Positions 33,547 to 42,693 of a DNA stretch of 64,000 nt are shown here, in pieces. This DNA comes from Rikenellaceae bacterium (GTDB taxonomy: Bacteria > Bacteroidota > Bacteroidia > Bacteroidales > Rikenellaceae): NCBI GenBank assembly GCA_015060015.1, contig SUZG01000001.1, positions 87,605-151,604 of the forward strand, in the 5' to 3' direction. The notes under the pieces are model-generated. The model worked only from the letters and a program-made list of their open reading frames with translations, was not told the origin of the DNA and did not search any database. Position numbers and translations under genes: made by a program. How positions within the stretch are numbered: the stretch's first letter is position 1; each line of letters opens with the position of its first letter.

Positions 33547-34707
33547 ATGACCGCCCTGCGTTACATAGCAGCACACTACCTCGTCGATAGAGGCGAGATG
33601 GTTCCACGCCCCGTTGTGGCGGTGGATGCTGCGGGGTGCGTGGTGTCGGTCGGGCAGTGGGAGGAGCTGGACACAATGCCCAATACGGAGTTTTACGCCG
33701 GAGTGTTGTGTGCAGGTTTTGTCAATGCCCATTGCCATACGGAGCTATCATACCTGCGTGGTGCCATAGCCCGTGGCGGCGGCTTTGCTTCGTTTGCCCG
33801 CGAGATAGGTCGTGTCAGGAGACTTTTCTCCGCCGAGCAGCGTCAGCAGGCTCTTCTTGCGGCCGATGCTGCGATGTGGCAGGAGGGTGTGGAGGTTGTC
33901 GGCGATGTGGTGAATGACGACAGCTCGTTTATGATGAAGCGACGCAGCCGCATTGACTACCTCTCGTTCAGCGAGGTCTTCGGACTTGGCTCTACAACCG
34001 AGGCGGCACGCCGTTTGACCGAGAATCCTCACACTTCGCTTACGCCGCACTCGACCTACTCGGTGCAGGATGCGGTTTTTCGCGAGATTGCCGGGGAGGG
34101 GGCACAGCCCTCGCAATCACAGAGCCAGCCACTCTCTATCCACTTTATGGAGTCGGAGTCGGAGGCTGCCCTGTTTCGCGGCGAGGGCTCACTCGCCGAG
34201 TGGTATGCTAAAATGGGGTGGCAGTGCGACTTCCTGCACTACGGCTCGCCCGCCCGCCGCGTGGTGGAGTCTGTGCCGCACGACAGAAGGGTGCTGCTGG
34301 TGCATAACTGCTGCGTGGGGCGTGACGATGTGCGACTCATAGAGAGCCACTTCGACAGCGTTGGCTGGGTGCTATGCCCTCGGTCAAACGACTATATCTC
34401 GCACCTGCAACCGCCTGTGTCGATGTTGCGTGAGGAGGGTGTGCGAATATGTATAGGCACCGACTCGTTAGCCTCAAACGACACTCTCTCGATGGTTGCG
34501 GAGATGCGTGCTTTGGGGCATATACCTCTGCGTGAGGTGGCTCGCTGGGCGACGCTGTGTGGAGCCGAGGCGTTGGGTGTCGAGGCTGATAAGGGCTCTG
34601 TGGAGAGGGGCAAACATTCGGGCGTAGTGCTTATCGAAGGTGTAACGATGGAGGCCGATGGCGAACTCTACCTCACCGAGAGCAGCACCGCCCGCCGCCT
34701 GGTGTAG
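33547..34707 (+). CDS. Amidohydrolase (chlorohydrolase/deaminase-like), possibly aminofutalosine deaminase
   Basis: 386 residues of the metal-dependent amidohydrolase superfamily. The metal site NAHCHTEL (about 60-67), a later His (SIHFMESESE, about 198-207), HNCCVGRDDV (about 257-266) and IGTDSLASNDTLS (about 303-315, with the catalytic Asp) fit a cytosine/adenosine-type deaminase. Organisms with MqnA need a deaminase or MTA nucleosidase for aminodeoxyfutalosine, and some use an amidohydrolase of this type. mqnA at 19.1 kb makes that a candidate, but S-adenosylhomocysteine, 5'-methylthioadenosine or a guanine-type substrate is equally possible. It has no partner genes beside it. Confidence 0.8.
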   Translation: MTALRYIAAHYLVDRGEMVPRPVVAVDAAGCVVSVGQWEELDTMPNTEFYAGVLCAGFVNAHCHTELSYLRGAIARGGGFASFAREIGRVRRLFSAEQRQQALLAADAAMWQEGVEVVGDVVNDDSSFMMKRRSRIDYLSFSEVFGLGSTTEAARRLTENPHTSLTPHSTYSVQDAVFREIAGEGAQPSQSQSQPLSIHFMESESEAALFRGEGSLAEWYAKMGWQCDFLHYGSPARRVVESVPHDRRVLLVHNCCVGRDDVRLIESHFDSVGWVLCPRSNDYISHLQPPVSMLREEGVRICIGTDSLASNDTLSMVAEMRALGHIPLREVARWATLCGAEALGVEADKGSVERGKHSGVVLIEGVTMEADGELYLTESSTARRLV

Positions 34708-34831
34708 TGATAAAACCGAAACAAAAAACGGCAAAACCGAAAGAAAAGAAAACCAAAACGGCGAAACAAAAAGACAGGGTAAAAAAACGAAAGACAAAAA
34801 AAGGAATTAAGAACCGAAAAACGATATAATT

Positions 34832-35359
34832 ATGGAGTTGAAGAAGATTTTGGCTACGCGTCGCAGCGTACGAAAATACCTCGACCGTCAGGTCGAGAAG
34901 GAGGTGTTGCAGCGAGTTGTGGATATGGCTCTGTCGGCACCCTCATCACGCAATACGCGTTCTACCCGCCTGTGGGTTGTCACCGACAAGTCACAACTGG
35001 CGACAATCTCGCAGATGCGTGACTATGGAGCCGCCTTTGTGAAGGATGCTCCGGCGGCGATACTCGTTATGGGCGACAAGGATAAAAGCGACCTGTGGCT
35101 CGATAACTGTGCCATTACAGCCACCATACTGCAACTTGCGGCGGTGGACGAGGGTCTGGCATCGTGCTGGGTACATGTCAATGACCGCCCCGTAAAGCGT
35201 GAGGAGAGTGATGGCGAAAAGGCAGATACACTGTTGCGTCGCGAGTTGGGCATACCCGAGAACTACGGCATCCTGTGTGCCATTGCGTTGGGTTACTCCG
35301 ACTTCCAGCCCGCTGCCCTGCCGGCGTACGAGGGCGAGGAGAGAGTCAAGTGGCTGTAA
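34832..35359 (+). CDS. Nitroreductase-family protein
   Basis: A 175-residue FMN-dependent nitroreductase of the small NfnB/BluB-like fold. The N-terminal segment MELKKILATRRSVRKYLDR (about 1-19) carries the RRS FMN-phosphate motif, followed by ALSAPSSRNTRSTRLWVV (about 35-52) and the C-terminal ELGIPENYGILCAIALGY (about 139-156). Substrate unknown (quinone, nitro compound or flavin chemistry). A 120-nt purine-rich leader with A-tracts precedes it (34713-34831). folE follows after 46 nt. Confidence 0.85.
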   Translation: MELKKILATRRSVRKYLDRQVEKEVLQRVVDMALSAPSSRNTRSTRLWVVTDKSQLATISQMRDYGAAFVKDAPAAILVMGDKDKSDLWLDNCAITATILQLAAVDEGLASCWVHVNDRPVKREESDGEKADTLLRRELGIPENYGILCAIALGYSDFQPAALPAYEGEERVKWL

Positions 35360-35405
35360 AGGGCAAGTGGCTGTAAAAGAGTGAGAAACATAAAAAGTTG
35401 AGATA

Positions 35406-36020
35406 ATGGAGGAACTAAAATCAAACTATAAACGCGAGGATATCTACGATGCGGAACGCATCGAGAAGCTGGCATATCACTACCGCGAGATTCTCTCGCT
35501 GCTGGGTGAGGATGCTTCGCGTGAGGGGCTAATCAAGACGCCCGAACGCGTGGCGAAGGCTATGTCATTCGTCACGAAGGGCTACACGCAGGACCCCGTA
35601 GAGATTATCAATCAGGCTATCTTCCGCGAGGAGTATCAGCAGATGGTGTTGGTGAAGGATATCGAGCTCTTCTCGATGTGCGAGCATCATCTTATGCCCT
35701 TCGTCGGCAAGGCCCATGTGGCCTACATCCCCAATGGCCGCATTACGGGTCTTTCGAAGATTGCCCGCGTTGTGGAGTGCTTCGCCCGCCGCTTGCAGGT
35801 GCAGGAACGCCTGACGGTGCAGATTCGTGACTGTATTCAGGAGGCTCTGAATCCTATTGGTGTGGCTGTGGTCATCGAGGCGAGCCATATGTGTATGCAG
35901 ATGCGAGGTGTTGAGAAGTTGGGCTCGGCGACGACCACCTCGGCCTTCACGGGCATCTTCCTCAAAGATACCCGCACCCGCGAGGAGTTCCTGACGCTGA
36001 TAAGCAACAAGTACCGATAG
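35406..36020 (+). CDS. folE: GTP cyclohydrolase I (FolE)
   Basis: A 204-residue decameric zinc enzyme that converts GTP to 7,8-dihydroneopterin triphosphate for folate and, through QueD (54.3 kb), queuosine synthesis. The zinc site CEHHLMPF (about 94-101), the catalytic [20 protein letters not shown] (about 101-120) and [11 protein letters not shown] (about 158-168) are intact. Length is normal. A gene-free 199-nt gap follows; a 5-bp hairpin (CCGAC/GTCGG near 36101-36115) is there but has no T-run. Confidence 0.96.
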   Translation: MEELKSNYKREDIYDAERIEKLAYHYREILSLLGEDASREGLIKTPERVAKAMSFVTKGYTQDPVEIINQAIFREEYQQMVLVKDIELFSMCEHHLMPFVGKAHVAYIPNGRITGLSKIARVVECFARRLQVQERLTVQIRDCIQEALNPIGVAVVIEASHMCMQMRGVEKLGSATTTSAFTGIFLKDTRTREEFLTLISNKYR

Positions 36021-36219
36021 ACGGCGATTAGAATTTAAAATTGCGAGTAAGCGAGAGCAGAGGGAATTTATTCACTATGCCGAGCGGGAGCAATTAAAAG
36101 CCGACCCTGTGTCGGGTTAAAATTCAAGATTCTATAAGTACAGACCTGCAAGGCAGAAAAACAGGAAAAAACAAAGGAATAGAAACAAACACACATAAAA
36201 ACTTAAAATAACTACTGCT

Positions 36220-38013
36220 ATGAAAAGATTTACATTTTTTACAGCACTGATGGTGCTGATGGTGGCACTCCTCGGCGTGGCGTGCGGCGACCCAAAACCC
36301 GAAGAACCCAAGACAATTGCTGTAACAGGCGTAACCCTCTCACCGGCATCGAAGGTGCTGGCTCCGGGCGACAGCGTACAGCTCACCGCGACGGTAGCCC
36401 CCGAGGATGCCGACGACAAGAGTGTCGTATGGTCATCATCAAAGGAGTCTGTCGCAACGGTAAGCGACGAGGGCCTTGTGTCGGCCGTAAGCGAGGGCTC
36501 GGCGACAATCACCGTCAAGACCGTCGATGGCGAGAAGACCGCCACCTGCAAGATTACCGTTGAGTCGGTGCCTGCTGCGGTTGAGGGCGTGGCTATCAAC
36601 AAGCAGGAGATTGAGCTTGCCCCCGGCCAGACCGAGCAGCTGGAGGCTATCATCTCACCGGAGAATGCCGAGAATAAGGATGTTCGCTGGTTAAGCTCCA
36701 ACTACGACGTGGCAAATGTGGGCCGCACAACAGGTCTTGTAACTGCGAAGGCCAATGGCGAGGCGACAATCACCGTCAAGACCGTCGATGGCGAGAAGAC
36801 CGCTACCTGCGTGGTGAAGGTTATAACACCCATCGAGAGCATCTCGTTGAGCAGCACCTCGGCAACGCTTATACCGGAGGCTACGCTGACGCTTGTGGCT
36901 ACCGTTCTGCCCGAGACAGCATCAAACAAGAACTACTCTTGGTCATCGTCCAATGAGGCTGTGGCAAAGGTTGAGGATGGCGTCGTTACAGCCGTAGCTG
37001 TTGGCGAGGCGACAATCTCCGCCACAACAGAGGCCGGTGGCAAGGCTGCTACCTGCAAGATTGTTGTTGCAGAGCCTACAACACAAATCAAGGCCATATC
37101 GTTCAACATCACCGTCAGCCAGAACGATGCTACCAACTCGTGGTCGCAGCGTCGTGATGCTATCGTCAAGTTCATCGAGGCAGAGAATCCCGATGTTATC
37201 GGTATGCAGGAGGTAACGGGTCATCAGTTGAGCTATTTGAAGGATGCCCTTCTCGGCTACGACCACTATGGCGTTGATCGTGGCGGCAGCAACAACGGTT
37301 TTGAACGCACATCGATTATGTATAACAAGCAGACCGTAGAGGTTTTGGACAAGGGTACTTTCTGGCTCTCTCCTACACCCGACACTCCTTCAAAGAGTTG
37401 GAGCGATGCTACTACCACCCAGTTGGAGTTGTACTATGGCGGAAAGGACTCGCAGAAGTATCACCGTCCTTGTACTTGGATTAAGTTTAAGTGCAAGAGC
37501 GACAACAAGGTATTCTTCTACTACAACACTCACCTCGAATATGGCTACCACGCTATGCTCGGAGAATATCCCCAGGAGTTGGGTTTGATGGGTCAGACCG
37601 CCCGCGAGAAGGGTGTGGCTCTTATCGTGGAACGCATCAAGCAGCAGGCTGTAAATGGCGAGGTTGTAATCTTCGGTGGCGATATGAACCAGGTGGCAAA
37701 CGACAAGTGCTTCAATGCTGCGTGGGAGTATGGTATGAAGAGTGGCCGTGCAACGGCAGAGAGTGTGTTGAGTGAGCAGAATCGCAACAGCATCACATGG
37801 AACGACTATGATGCATCGGCTCACGACAAGGAGGATAAAAACAATTATAGCCCCAACAGTTGGAATATGATTGACCACTTCTTCCTGAAGAACTGTAACG
37901 CCGTAGAGTTCCGCACCATTCGCGACACAAACTATGGCGGCGAGTTGAAGGGTAAGGACAACGGCTCATATATGGCCGACCACTTCCCTATCCTTATGGT
38001 CTTTGAGATGTAA
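36220..38013 (+). CDS. Secreted Big_2-repeat endonuclease/exonuclease/phosphatase-family lipoprotein
   Basis: 597 residues: lipoprotein signal peptide with lipobox LGVAC (Cys22), three Big_2 Ig-like domains (about 30-112, 113-195, 196-280; each with an ITVKTVDGEKTATC- or ISATTEAGGKAATC-type end), then an EEP catalytic domain (about 285-597). Its active-site segments SFNITVSQ, GMQEVTG, NTHLEYGYH, GGDMNQ and DHFPIL are all present. EEP proteins cleave phosphodiesters (nucleic acids, sphingomyelin or sugar phosphates), so the substrate is open. The first two Big_2 ends share a 49-bp nearly identical DNA repeat. The next gene is a single-domain paralogue 12 nt downstream. Confidence 0.9.
   Translation: MKRFTFFTALMVLMVALLGVACGDPKPEEPKTIAVTGVTLSPASKVLAPGDSVQLTATVAPEDADDKSVVWSSSKESVATVSDEGLVSAVSEGSATITVKTVDGEKTATCKITVESVPAAVEGVAINKQEIELAPGQTEQLEAIISPENAENKDVRWLSSNYDVANVGRTTGLVTAKANGEATITVKTVDGEKTATCVVKVITPIESISLSSTSATLIPEATLTLVATVLPETASNKNYSWSSSNEAVAKVEDGVVTAVAVGEATISATTEAGGKAATCKIVVAEPTTQIKAISFNITVSQNDATNSWSQRRDAIVKFIEAENPDVIGMQEVTGHQLSYLKDALLGYDHYGVDRGGSNNGFERTSIMYNKQTVEVLDKGTFWLSPTPDTPSKSWSDATTTQLELYYGGKDSQKYHRPCTWIKFKCKSDNKVFFYYNTHLEYGYHAMLGEYPQELGLMGQTAREKGVALIVERIKQQAVNGEVVIFGGDMNQVANDKCFNAAWEYGMKSGRATAESVLSEQNRNSITWNDYDASAHDKEDKNNYSPNSWNMIDHFFLKNCNAVEFRTIRDTNYGGELKGKDNGSYMADHFPILMVFEM
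36501..36810. repeat. Near-identical 49-bp direct repeat in the Big_2 region
   Basis: 36501-36549 and 36762-36810 differ at only one of 49 positions (GCC/GCT), both encoding ATITVKTVDGEKTAT. The third domain end is already diverged. The 261-bp offset is one Big_2 domain, which suggests recent duplication or gene conversion and could allow domain loss or gain. Confidence 0.75.
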
Positions 38014-38025
38014 AACAAACCTGTA

Positions 38026-39012
38026 ATGAAGCGATTTCTTATAACACTATGCGTAGCCCTCTCTGCCCTTATGTGTGCAGAGGCGGCTCACGCAGTCAAG
38101 CGAGTGAAGGTGGTGTCGTTCAATATTGTGGTGAGCAACCACGAGACCGAGAACGGCTGGGACATCCGCAAGAGTGCCATCGCCCGCTTCCTCGCAGAGG
38201 AGCAGCCCGACATTGTTGGTTTGCAGGAGGCTACCTATATGCAGATACAATATCTGCTGGCGGGTATGCCCGACTATCTGTTCTGTGGCGTGAGCCGCGA
38301 CACCGGCACCAAGGGTGGCGGTGGCGAGTACTCGGCTATCCTCTACAACCGCAAGCGTTTTGAGGCTCTCGACAATGGTGTGTTCTGGCTCTCGGCAACA
38401 CCCGACCGCCCCTCACGCAGCTGGAACGACGCTGTGCAGACACGCATCGAGCCGCACCCGGGAGCTATGAAGCATAACCGCATCTGTACTTGGGTGAGGT
38501 TGCAGGATAAGTCGTCGAAAAAGGAGTTTTTCTTCTTCAACACCCACCTCGAATTTGGCTACCACGCCGACCAGAACCTCGGCCAGACGGCCCGCGAGAA
38601 GGGTGTGGAGCTTATTGTGGAGAAGATGCGTGAGTTGGTGCCCGAGGGTATGCCCGTGATTCTGTCGGGCGATATGAACCAGATGACTGACAACCGCTGC
38701 TTTACGCCACTCTATGAGTTTGGAATGAAGAACTCGCGTGTTGAGGCTGCGAAGGTCATCAGCGAGGAGAACCGCAACAGCATAACGTGGAACGGCTTTA
38801 ACTTCGGTGCAAACAAGGCTTCGACCTTCGAGCAGGAGGATAAGAGCAAGGGCCCGGGTAACTTCTTTATGATTGACTACATCTACTACAAGAATTGCAA
38901 GGCTGTGGAGTACCGCACCATCCGCGACCGCCGCTATGGCGAGGAGCCGGAGGTCGATGGCACACCCTATATGTCGGATCACTATCCCATCCTTGCGGTG
39001 ATGAAGATGTAG
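38026..39012 (+). CDS. Secreted endonuclease/exonuclease/phosphatase-family protein
   Basis: 328 residues with a cleavable signal peptide (about 1-23, ending AHA) and one EEP domain. Active-site segments: SFNIVVSNHE (about 31-40), GLQEATY (about 65-71), NTHLEFGYH (about 171-179), SGDMNQM (about 212-218) and DHYPIL (about 318-323). It is clearly a paralogue of the C-terminal half of the upstream protein, which suggests tandem duplication, but it lacks the Ig-like domains and lipid anchor. It is likely secreted to the periplasm or beyond. Gap of 12 nt, so one transcript is likely. Confidence 0.88.
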   Translation: MKRFLITLCVALSALMCAEAAHAVKRVKVVSFNIVVSNHETENGWDIRKSAIARFLAEEQPDIVGLQEATYMQIQYLLAGMPDYLFCGVSRDTGTKGGGGEYSAILYNRKRFEALDNGVFWLSATPDRPSRSWNDAVQTRIEPHPGAMKHNRICTWVRLQDKSSKKEFFFFNTHLEFGYHADQNLGQTAREKGVELIVEKMRELVPEGMPVILSGDMNQMTDNRCFTPLYEFGMKNSRVEAAKVISEENRNSITWNGFNFGANKASTFEQEDKSKGPGNFFMIDYIYYKNCKAVEYRTIRDRRYGEEPEVDGTPYMSDHYPILAVMKM

Positions 39013-39040
39013 TCGGGAGGCGAGTGGAGAGAAACCAGGA

Positions 39041-39137
39041 TTTTTAGGGAATTTTTAGGGAATTTAGGGAATTTAGGGAATCGAACTCCTTAACCTCCCT
39101 AAACTCTCTAAATTCCCTAATCTCCCTAAACTCCCTA
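39041..39137 (+). repeat. Dispersed 9-nt-unit hairpin repeat, copy R6
   Basis: A left arm of repeated TTTAGGGAA units (39042-39080), a very short loop (AATCGAA), and a right arm of TCCCTAAAC/TCTCTAAAT/TCCCTAATC units to 39137. The longest uninterrupted arms of the family. It ends 37 nt before the mrp ATG. Confidence 0.75.
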
Positions 39138-39174
39138 CCCCCACCCTGAAATAACGACTTAAAACAACCATAAA

Positions 39175-40221
39175 ATGGAACAACAAGTAAAAGAGCTGCT
39201 GGCGAGGGTCATACACCCCGAGACGCAGCAGAATATCGTAGAGAGTGGCATCGTCGAGTCGGTTACGGCCCGCGAGGATAAGATTGTCGTGGTGCTCTGC
39301 TTTCCGAAGGCACGCGACCCATTCTCTCAACGCATACGCACGCTGGTAGAGCAGATGCTCCGCGAGGCCTTCCCCGCAGCGGCCGACAACATCACGATAG
39401 CCGTGAAGGAGGGTACGCCACGCCCGCCGCAGCCCAAGCGTGAGAGTACAACGACTCGCGTGGGCAAGATTATCGCCGTAGCATCAGGCAAGGGTGGCGT
39501 GGGTAAATCTACCGTTACTGCCAACCTCGCCCTCACACTGCGTAATATGGGTTATCGTGTCGGATTGCTTGATGCCGACATCTATGGCCCGTCGCAGCCC
39601 AAGATGTTTAACCGCGAGGGTTACCTGCCCGACGCTGTGCAGGAGAATGGTATGGACTATATCGTGCCGGCCGAGAGTATGGATATCGAGCTGATGTCTA
39701 TCGGCTTCTTCATACAGCCCACCGATGCCCTGATGTGGCGAGGTGCTATGGCTACCAACGCCTTGAAGCAGCTGCTGCATCAGACTATGTGGGGCGGTCT
39801 GGACTTCCTGTTGATTGATATGCCTCCCGGTACGGGCGACATTCACCTCACCATTATCTCGGAGATAAAGCTCGATGGAGCTGTCATCGTATCTACACCC
39901 CAGCAGGTGGCCGTTGCCGATGTGGTGCGTGGTGTGGAGATGTTCCGTCACGAGCAGGTCGCAGTACCTGTGCTGGGCGTTGTGGAGAATATGTCGTGGT
40001 TTACGCCGAAGGAGTTGCCCGACAACCGCTACTACATCTTCGGCAAGGGTGGTGCAAGAGGTTATGCCGAGCAGGTGGGTGTTCCTTTCTTGGGCGAGAT
40101 ACCCCTCATCCAGTCGATTATGGAGGGTGGCGAGTGCGGTACACCTACCGTTCAGACCGACGAGCAGGTCGAGAAGTACTACCGCGAGATAGCCGAGAAG
40201 ATGATTGTCAATCTGAAATAG
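39175..40221 (+). CDS. mrp: Iron-sulfur cluster carrier protein Mrp/ApbC
   Basis: A 348-residue P-loop ATPase that carries [4Fe-4S] clusters to target enzymes. The N-terminal DUF59/MIP18 domain (about 1-80) is followed by the ATPase with the deviant Walker A motif GKGGVGKSTVTANLA (about 104-118), the segment GLLDADIYGPSQPKM (about 130-144), and the Walker B-like DFLLIDMPPGTGDIH (about 213-227). A CxxC cluster site in the C-terminal region is not obvious, but the family varies there. It lies between repeat R6 and a strong bidirectional terminator. Confidence 0.94.
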   Translation: MEQQVKELLARVIHPETQQNIVESGIVESVTAREDKIVVVLCFPKARDPFSQRIRTLVEQMLREAFPAAADNITIAVKEGTPRPPQPKRESTTTRVGKIIAVASGKGGVGKSTVTANLALTLRNMGYRVGLLDADIYGPSQPKMFNREGYLPDAVQENGMDYIVPAESMDIELMSIGFFIQPTDALMWRGAMATNALKQLLHQTMWGGLDFLLIDMPPGTGDIHLTIISEIKLDGAVIVSTPQQVAVADVVRGVEMFRHEQVAVPVLGVVENMSWFTPKELPDNRYYIFGKGGARGYAEQVGVPFLGEIPLIQSIMEGGECGTPTVQTDEQVEKYYREIAEKMIVNLK

Positions 40222-40264
40222 GATTGTCTATTTTAGTCTTGTTGCTGAAACAAGGTAATGAAAC

Positions 40265-40302
40265 AAAAAGTGCCGCATCCCGCAGGGTGCGACACTTTTT
40301 TT
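40265..40302. terminator. Bidirectional terminator between mrp and sppA
   Basis: AAAAAGTG..CGCA..CC (40265-40281) pairs with GG..TGCG..CACTTTTT (40286-40299) around a CGCA-type loop, with T and A runs on both sides, so it can end both convergent genes. Confidence 0.8.
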
Positions 40303-40332
40303 ATCTCTCAATGCTATCTCTCGACGCCGTAG

Positions 40333-42198
40333 TTAGCGAACAGAGGTATATACATAAGGACAGTAGGTATAGATGCCATTCTCATCCATAAACTGCTCAA
40401 TCTTTGCGAACTCCTCCTGCATACGGCCCATCTCGCTGAATGAACGGATGAAGCTGCGTACCTTTACATTCAACGATTGAAGGATAGCGGCGAAGCCCTC
40501 GACATCGTCCAAGCGCTCGACAATGCGGTAATCCTCGCCCAAAGCTGCCTTGTCGATAGCGATTGCGATAGCGGCCTTGATACCGCCATTGGTGTCGGCA
40601 AGACCAATCTGCTGTGCCTGTGAACCCATCCAAACTCTACCCTCGGCAATCTCCAAAACCTTCTCCAAAGGCAGGTTACGACCCTCGGCAACCAGCGATG
40701 TGAAGCGTTCATATACGCGGTCCACGCCACGCATCATAGCCTTGTACTCGGTAGCGTCAAGCGACTCGATACCCTGTGCCATATCGGCGTGAGCATTGGT
40801 CTTTACGCCATCGAATGTGATGCCGAGGTGCTTCTCCAACGCAGGAGCTGTTGTAGGCATCATACCGAACACGCCGATAGAGCCTGTAAGAGTCATCCTG
40901 TCGGCTACGATAGCGTCGGCAGGAGCCGAGATATAGTAACCGCCACTTGCAGCGTACTCGCCCATAGAGATAACAACGGGCTTCTTCTCCTGCAAGAGCT
41001 TCATCTCACGCCAGATGATATCCGATGCCAGAGCACTGCCACCCGGTGAGTTCACACGCAGAACGACAGCCTTTACATAGTCGTCCGTGGCCACCTCGCG
41101 GATAGTCTCGGCAAGAGTTTCGCCATAGATATTGTCGTCGCTGCCCTCGCCATCGAAAATCTGACCGTTGGCATATACGATAGCCACCTGCGAGGTGATA
41201 GAGCCCTTGGTGTCGGGTTTGAGTGATGCGATGTACTGGCTCATATCGACAAACGAGAAATCCTCGCTAACATACTCAGTAGTGAGTAGCTTTAGCACCT
41301 GGTCAGAGTAGAGCATGCTATCCACCAACTTATGCTCGATAGCCTCCTCGGGCAATACTACCGAGAGGTTGTCGGCCATTGCGTTCAACTCCTCAACCGA
41401 AAGGTTGCGGGCCTTCGATACGGTGGTGGTAATCTCCTCCCACATAGCATCCACCATCGACTGCATCTGTGCACGGTTGGCAGGTGACATCTCTTTCAGG
41501 AAGTAAGGCTCTACGGCACTCTTGTACTTACAAACCGTAGGACGCAAAATCTCAACCTCAACGCCCAGCTTGTCAATCAGACCCTTGAAGAATGTTGTTG
41601 TTGCAGCCACACCTGTCCAGGTGAATGAGCCCTCGGGGTGGATAAACACCTTGTCGGCAACAGAGCTGAAATAGTACTGCCACTGCGAGAAAGAGTCGTG
41701 GTGTGCGATGACGAACTTGCCACTCTGCTTGAACTCCTCAACGGCGGCACGCACCTCCTCCAAGATGGTGGCACTCATACCGAGGCCCTCACCCATAATG
41801 TAGATACCCTTGATGCGGTCATCACTCTTCGCAGCATCGATGGCCTGCAATACGTTGTAGAGAGTCATCGATGATGTTGTGCTCATTGTGCTGAAGTCGA
41901 AGCCTGCAAACGGATCCTTCAACGGAGCATCTGTTACGGGCAGGCTGACATTAATCTTCAGGATACCCTCCTCGGGAATTGGAGCTGTGCCGGTGTTGCT
42001 GAAAGCACCCACGGTTGAGAATATACCCATCCATAATACCAGCTTCACCAGTCCGCCAACCACCACTGCGAGCAGTGCGGCACCGAAAATCTTACCAAAA
42101 GTCATCTTGCTCTTGCCAGCGTTCTTTGTCTTACGCTGTACGGGAGCGGCAGCGGGCTGCTCTGCGGCCTGTGCCTCCAAATTTTTGTTCTCTTCCAT
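40333..42198 (-). CDS. sppA: Signal peptide peptidase SppA (67K type)
   Basis: A 621-residue inner-membrane serine protease that digests cleaved signal peptides. A single N-terminal span (about 30-60) follows a basic, Gln/Ala-rich cytoplasmic start. The double-length SppA fold is present: the catalytic Lys is in the first half (RPTVCKYKSAVEP, about 205-217) and the nucleophile Ser in the second half (SMGEYAASGGYYIS, about 425-438), with GSIGVFGM after it. The dyad is intact. It is convergent with mrp. A 560-nt upstream region separates it from the sigma-factor gene. Confidence 0.94.
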   Translation of the reverse strand: MEENKNLEAQAAEQPAAAPVQRKTKNAGKSKMTFGKIFGAALLAVVVGGLVKLVLWMGIFSTVGAFSNTGTAPIPEEGILKINVSLPVTDAPLKDPFAGFDFSTMSTTSSMTLYNVLQAIDAAKSDDRIKGIYIMGEGLGMSATILEEVRAAVEEFKQSGKFVIAHHDSFSQWQYYFSSVADKVFIHPEGSFTWTGVAATTTFFKGLIDKLGVEVEILRPTVCKYKSAVEPYFLKEMSPANRAQMQSMVDAMWEEITTTVSKARNLSVEELNAMADNLSVVLPEEAIEHKLVDSMLYSDQVLKLLTTEYVSEDFSFVDMSQYIASLKPDTKGSITSQVAIVYANGQIFDGEGSDDNIYGETLAETIREVATDDYVKAVVLRVNSPGGSALASDIIWREMKLLQEKKPVVISMGEYAASGGYYISAPADAIVADRMTLTGSIGVFGMMPTTAPALEKHLGITFDGVKTNAHADMAQGIESLDATEYKAMMRGVDRVYERFTSLVAEGRNLPLEKVLEIAEGRVWMGSQAQQIGLADTNGGIKAAIAIAIDKAALGEDYRIVERLDDVEGFAAILQSLNVKVRSFIRSFSEMGRMQEEFAKIEQFMDENGIYTYCPYVYTSVR

Positions 42199-42337
42199 AA
42201 TTTTTATCAGTTGTTTTTTAGTTTTTCCTTCTCTATTAGTCGCTTGTCGGGGCTAAAAACTACACAAAAAGCGAAAAAAATCACCTTTTCTTATACAAAT
42301 ATATAATATTTTGTCTGTCAATAGTCTTTTTCGGCAT

Positions 42338-42378
42338 AAAAAAAGACGATTGCCCAGCCGCTATTTGGCCGGGCAATC
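42338..42378 (-). terminator. Terminator after the 48-codon small ORF
   Basis: On the minus strand, GATTGCCCGGCC pairs with GGCTGGGCAATC (12 bp, one G-U pair) around an AAATAGC loop, followed by GTCTTTTTTT. The G-U pair is only possible in minus-strand RNA, which shows the transcript direction. It lies 40 nt after the small ORF. Confidence 0.82.
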
Positions 42379-42418
42379 ACCCATCATAATACTAACCTTA
42401 AAAAAATGAACACTTCTT

Positions 42419-42565
42419 TTAACACTCTATATCCTTTCGGAATAACTCCTGTAAATAACAATCCAGATAGTATAACTCTGCTTCACCGCAAATCACCTCA
42501 TCGTTCATCAGTCGTTCATCCTCCGGGATTAATTCATCAAATTTCTTACAGTCTAAATCCTCCAT
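42419..42565 (-). CDS. Possible 48-aa acidic small protein
   Basis: The gap between sppA and the sigma-factor gene holds an open frame on the minus strand from ATG 42565 to TAA 42419. The predicted peptide begins MEDLDCKKFDELIPEDERL and is acidic, with several Leu, Tyr and Cys residues. It does not have the composition of random translation. It has its own strong downstream terminator (42338-42378) and is separated from the sigma-factor gene by another terminator (42694-42723), so it would be a separate transcript. No clear promoter or Shine-Dalgarno sequence is visible. It may be a regulator or peptide of the sigma-factor neighbourhood, or a non-coding RNA. Confidence 0.45.
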   Translation of the reverse strand: MEDLDCKKFDELIPEDERLMNDEVICGEAELYYLDCYLQELFRKDIEC

Positions 42566-42693
42566 AGGCACTTGGTGTTAAGGTATCAGGTAAATTCACT
42601 ATACTAACGCCACTTTTTTTCGCTTTATTGTATTGGCGTAGAGATTTTTTTGAAAAAAAGTTTCGGCAAGAGGTTGGCGAGGGTTCCTCCCAA

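Noticed and set aside
36021..36219. tRNA or terminator after folE
   Set aside because: A short CCGAC/GTCGG hairpin exists but there is no T-run and no cloverleaf. No tRNA was found in the window.
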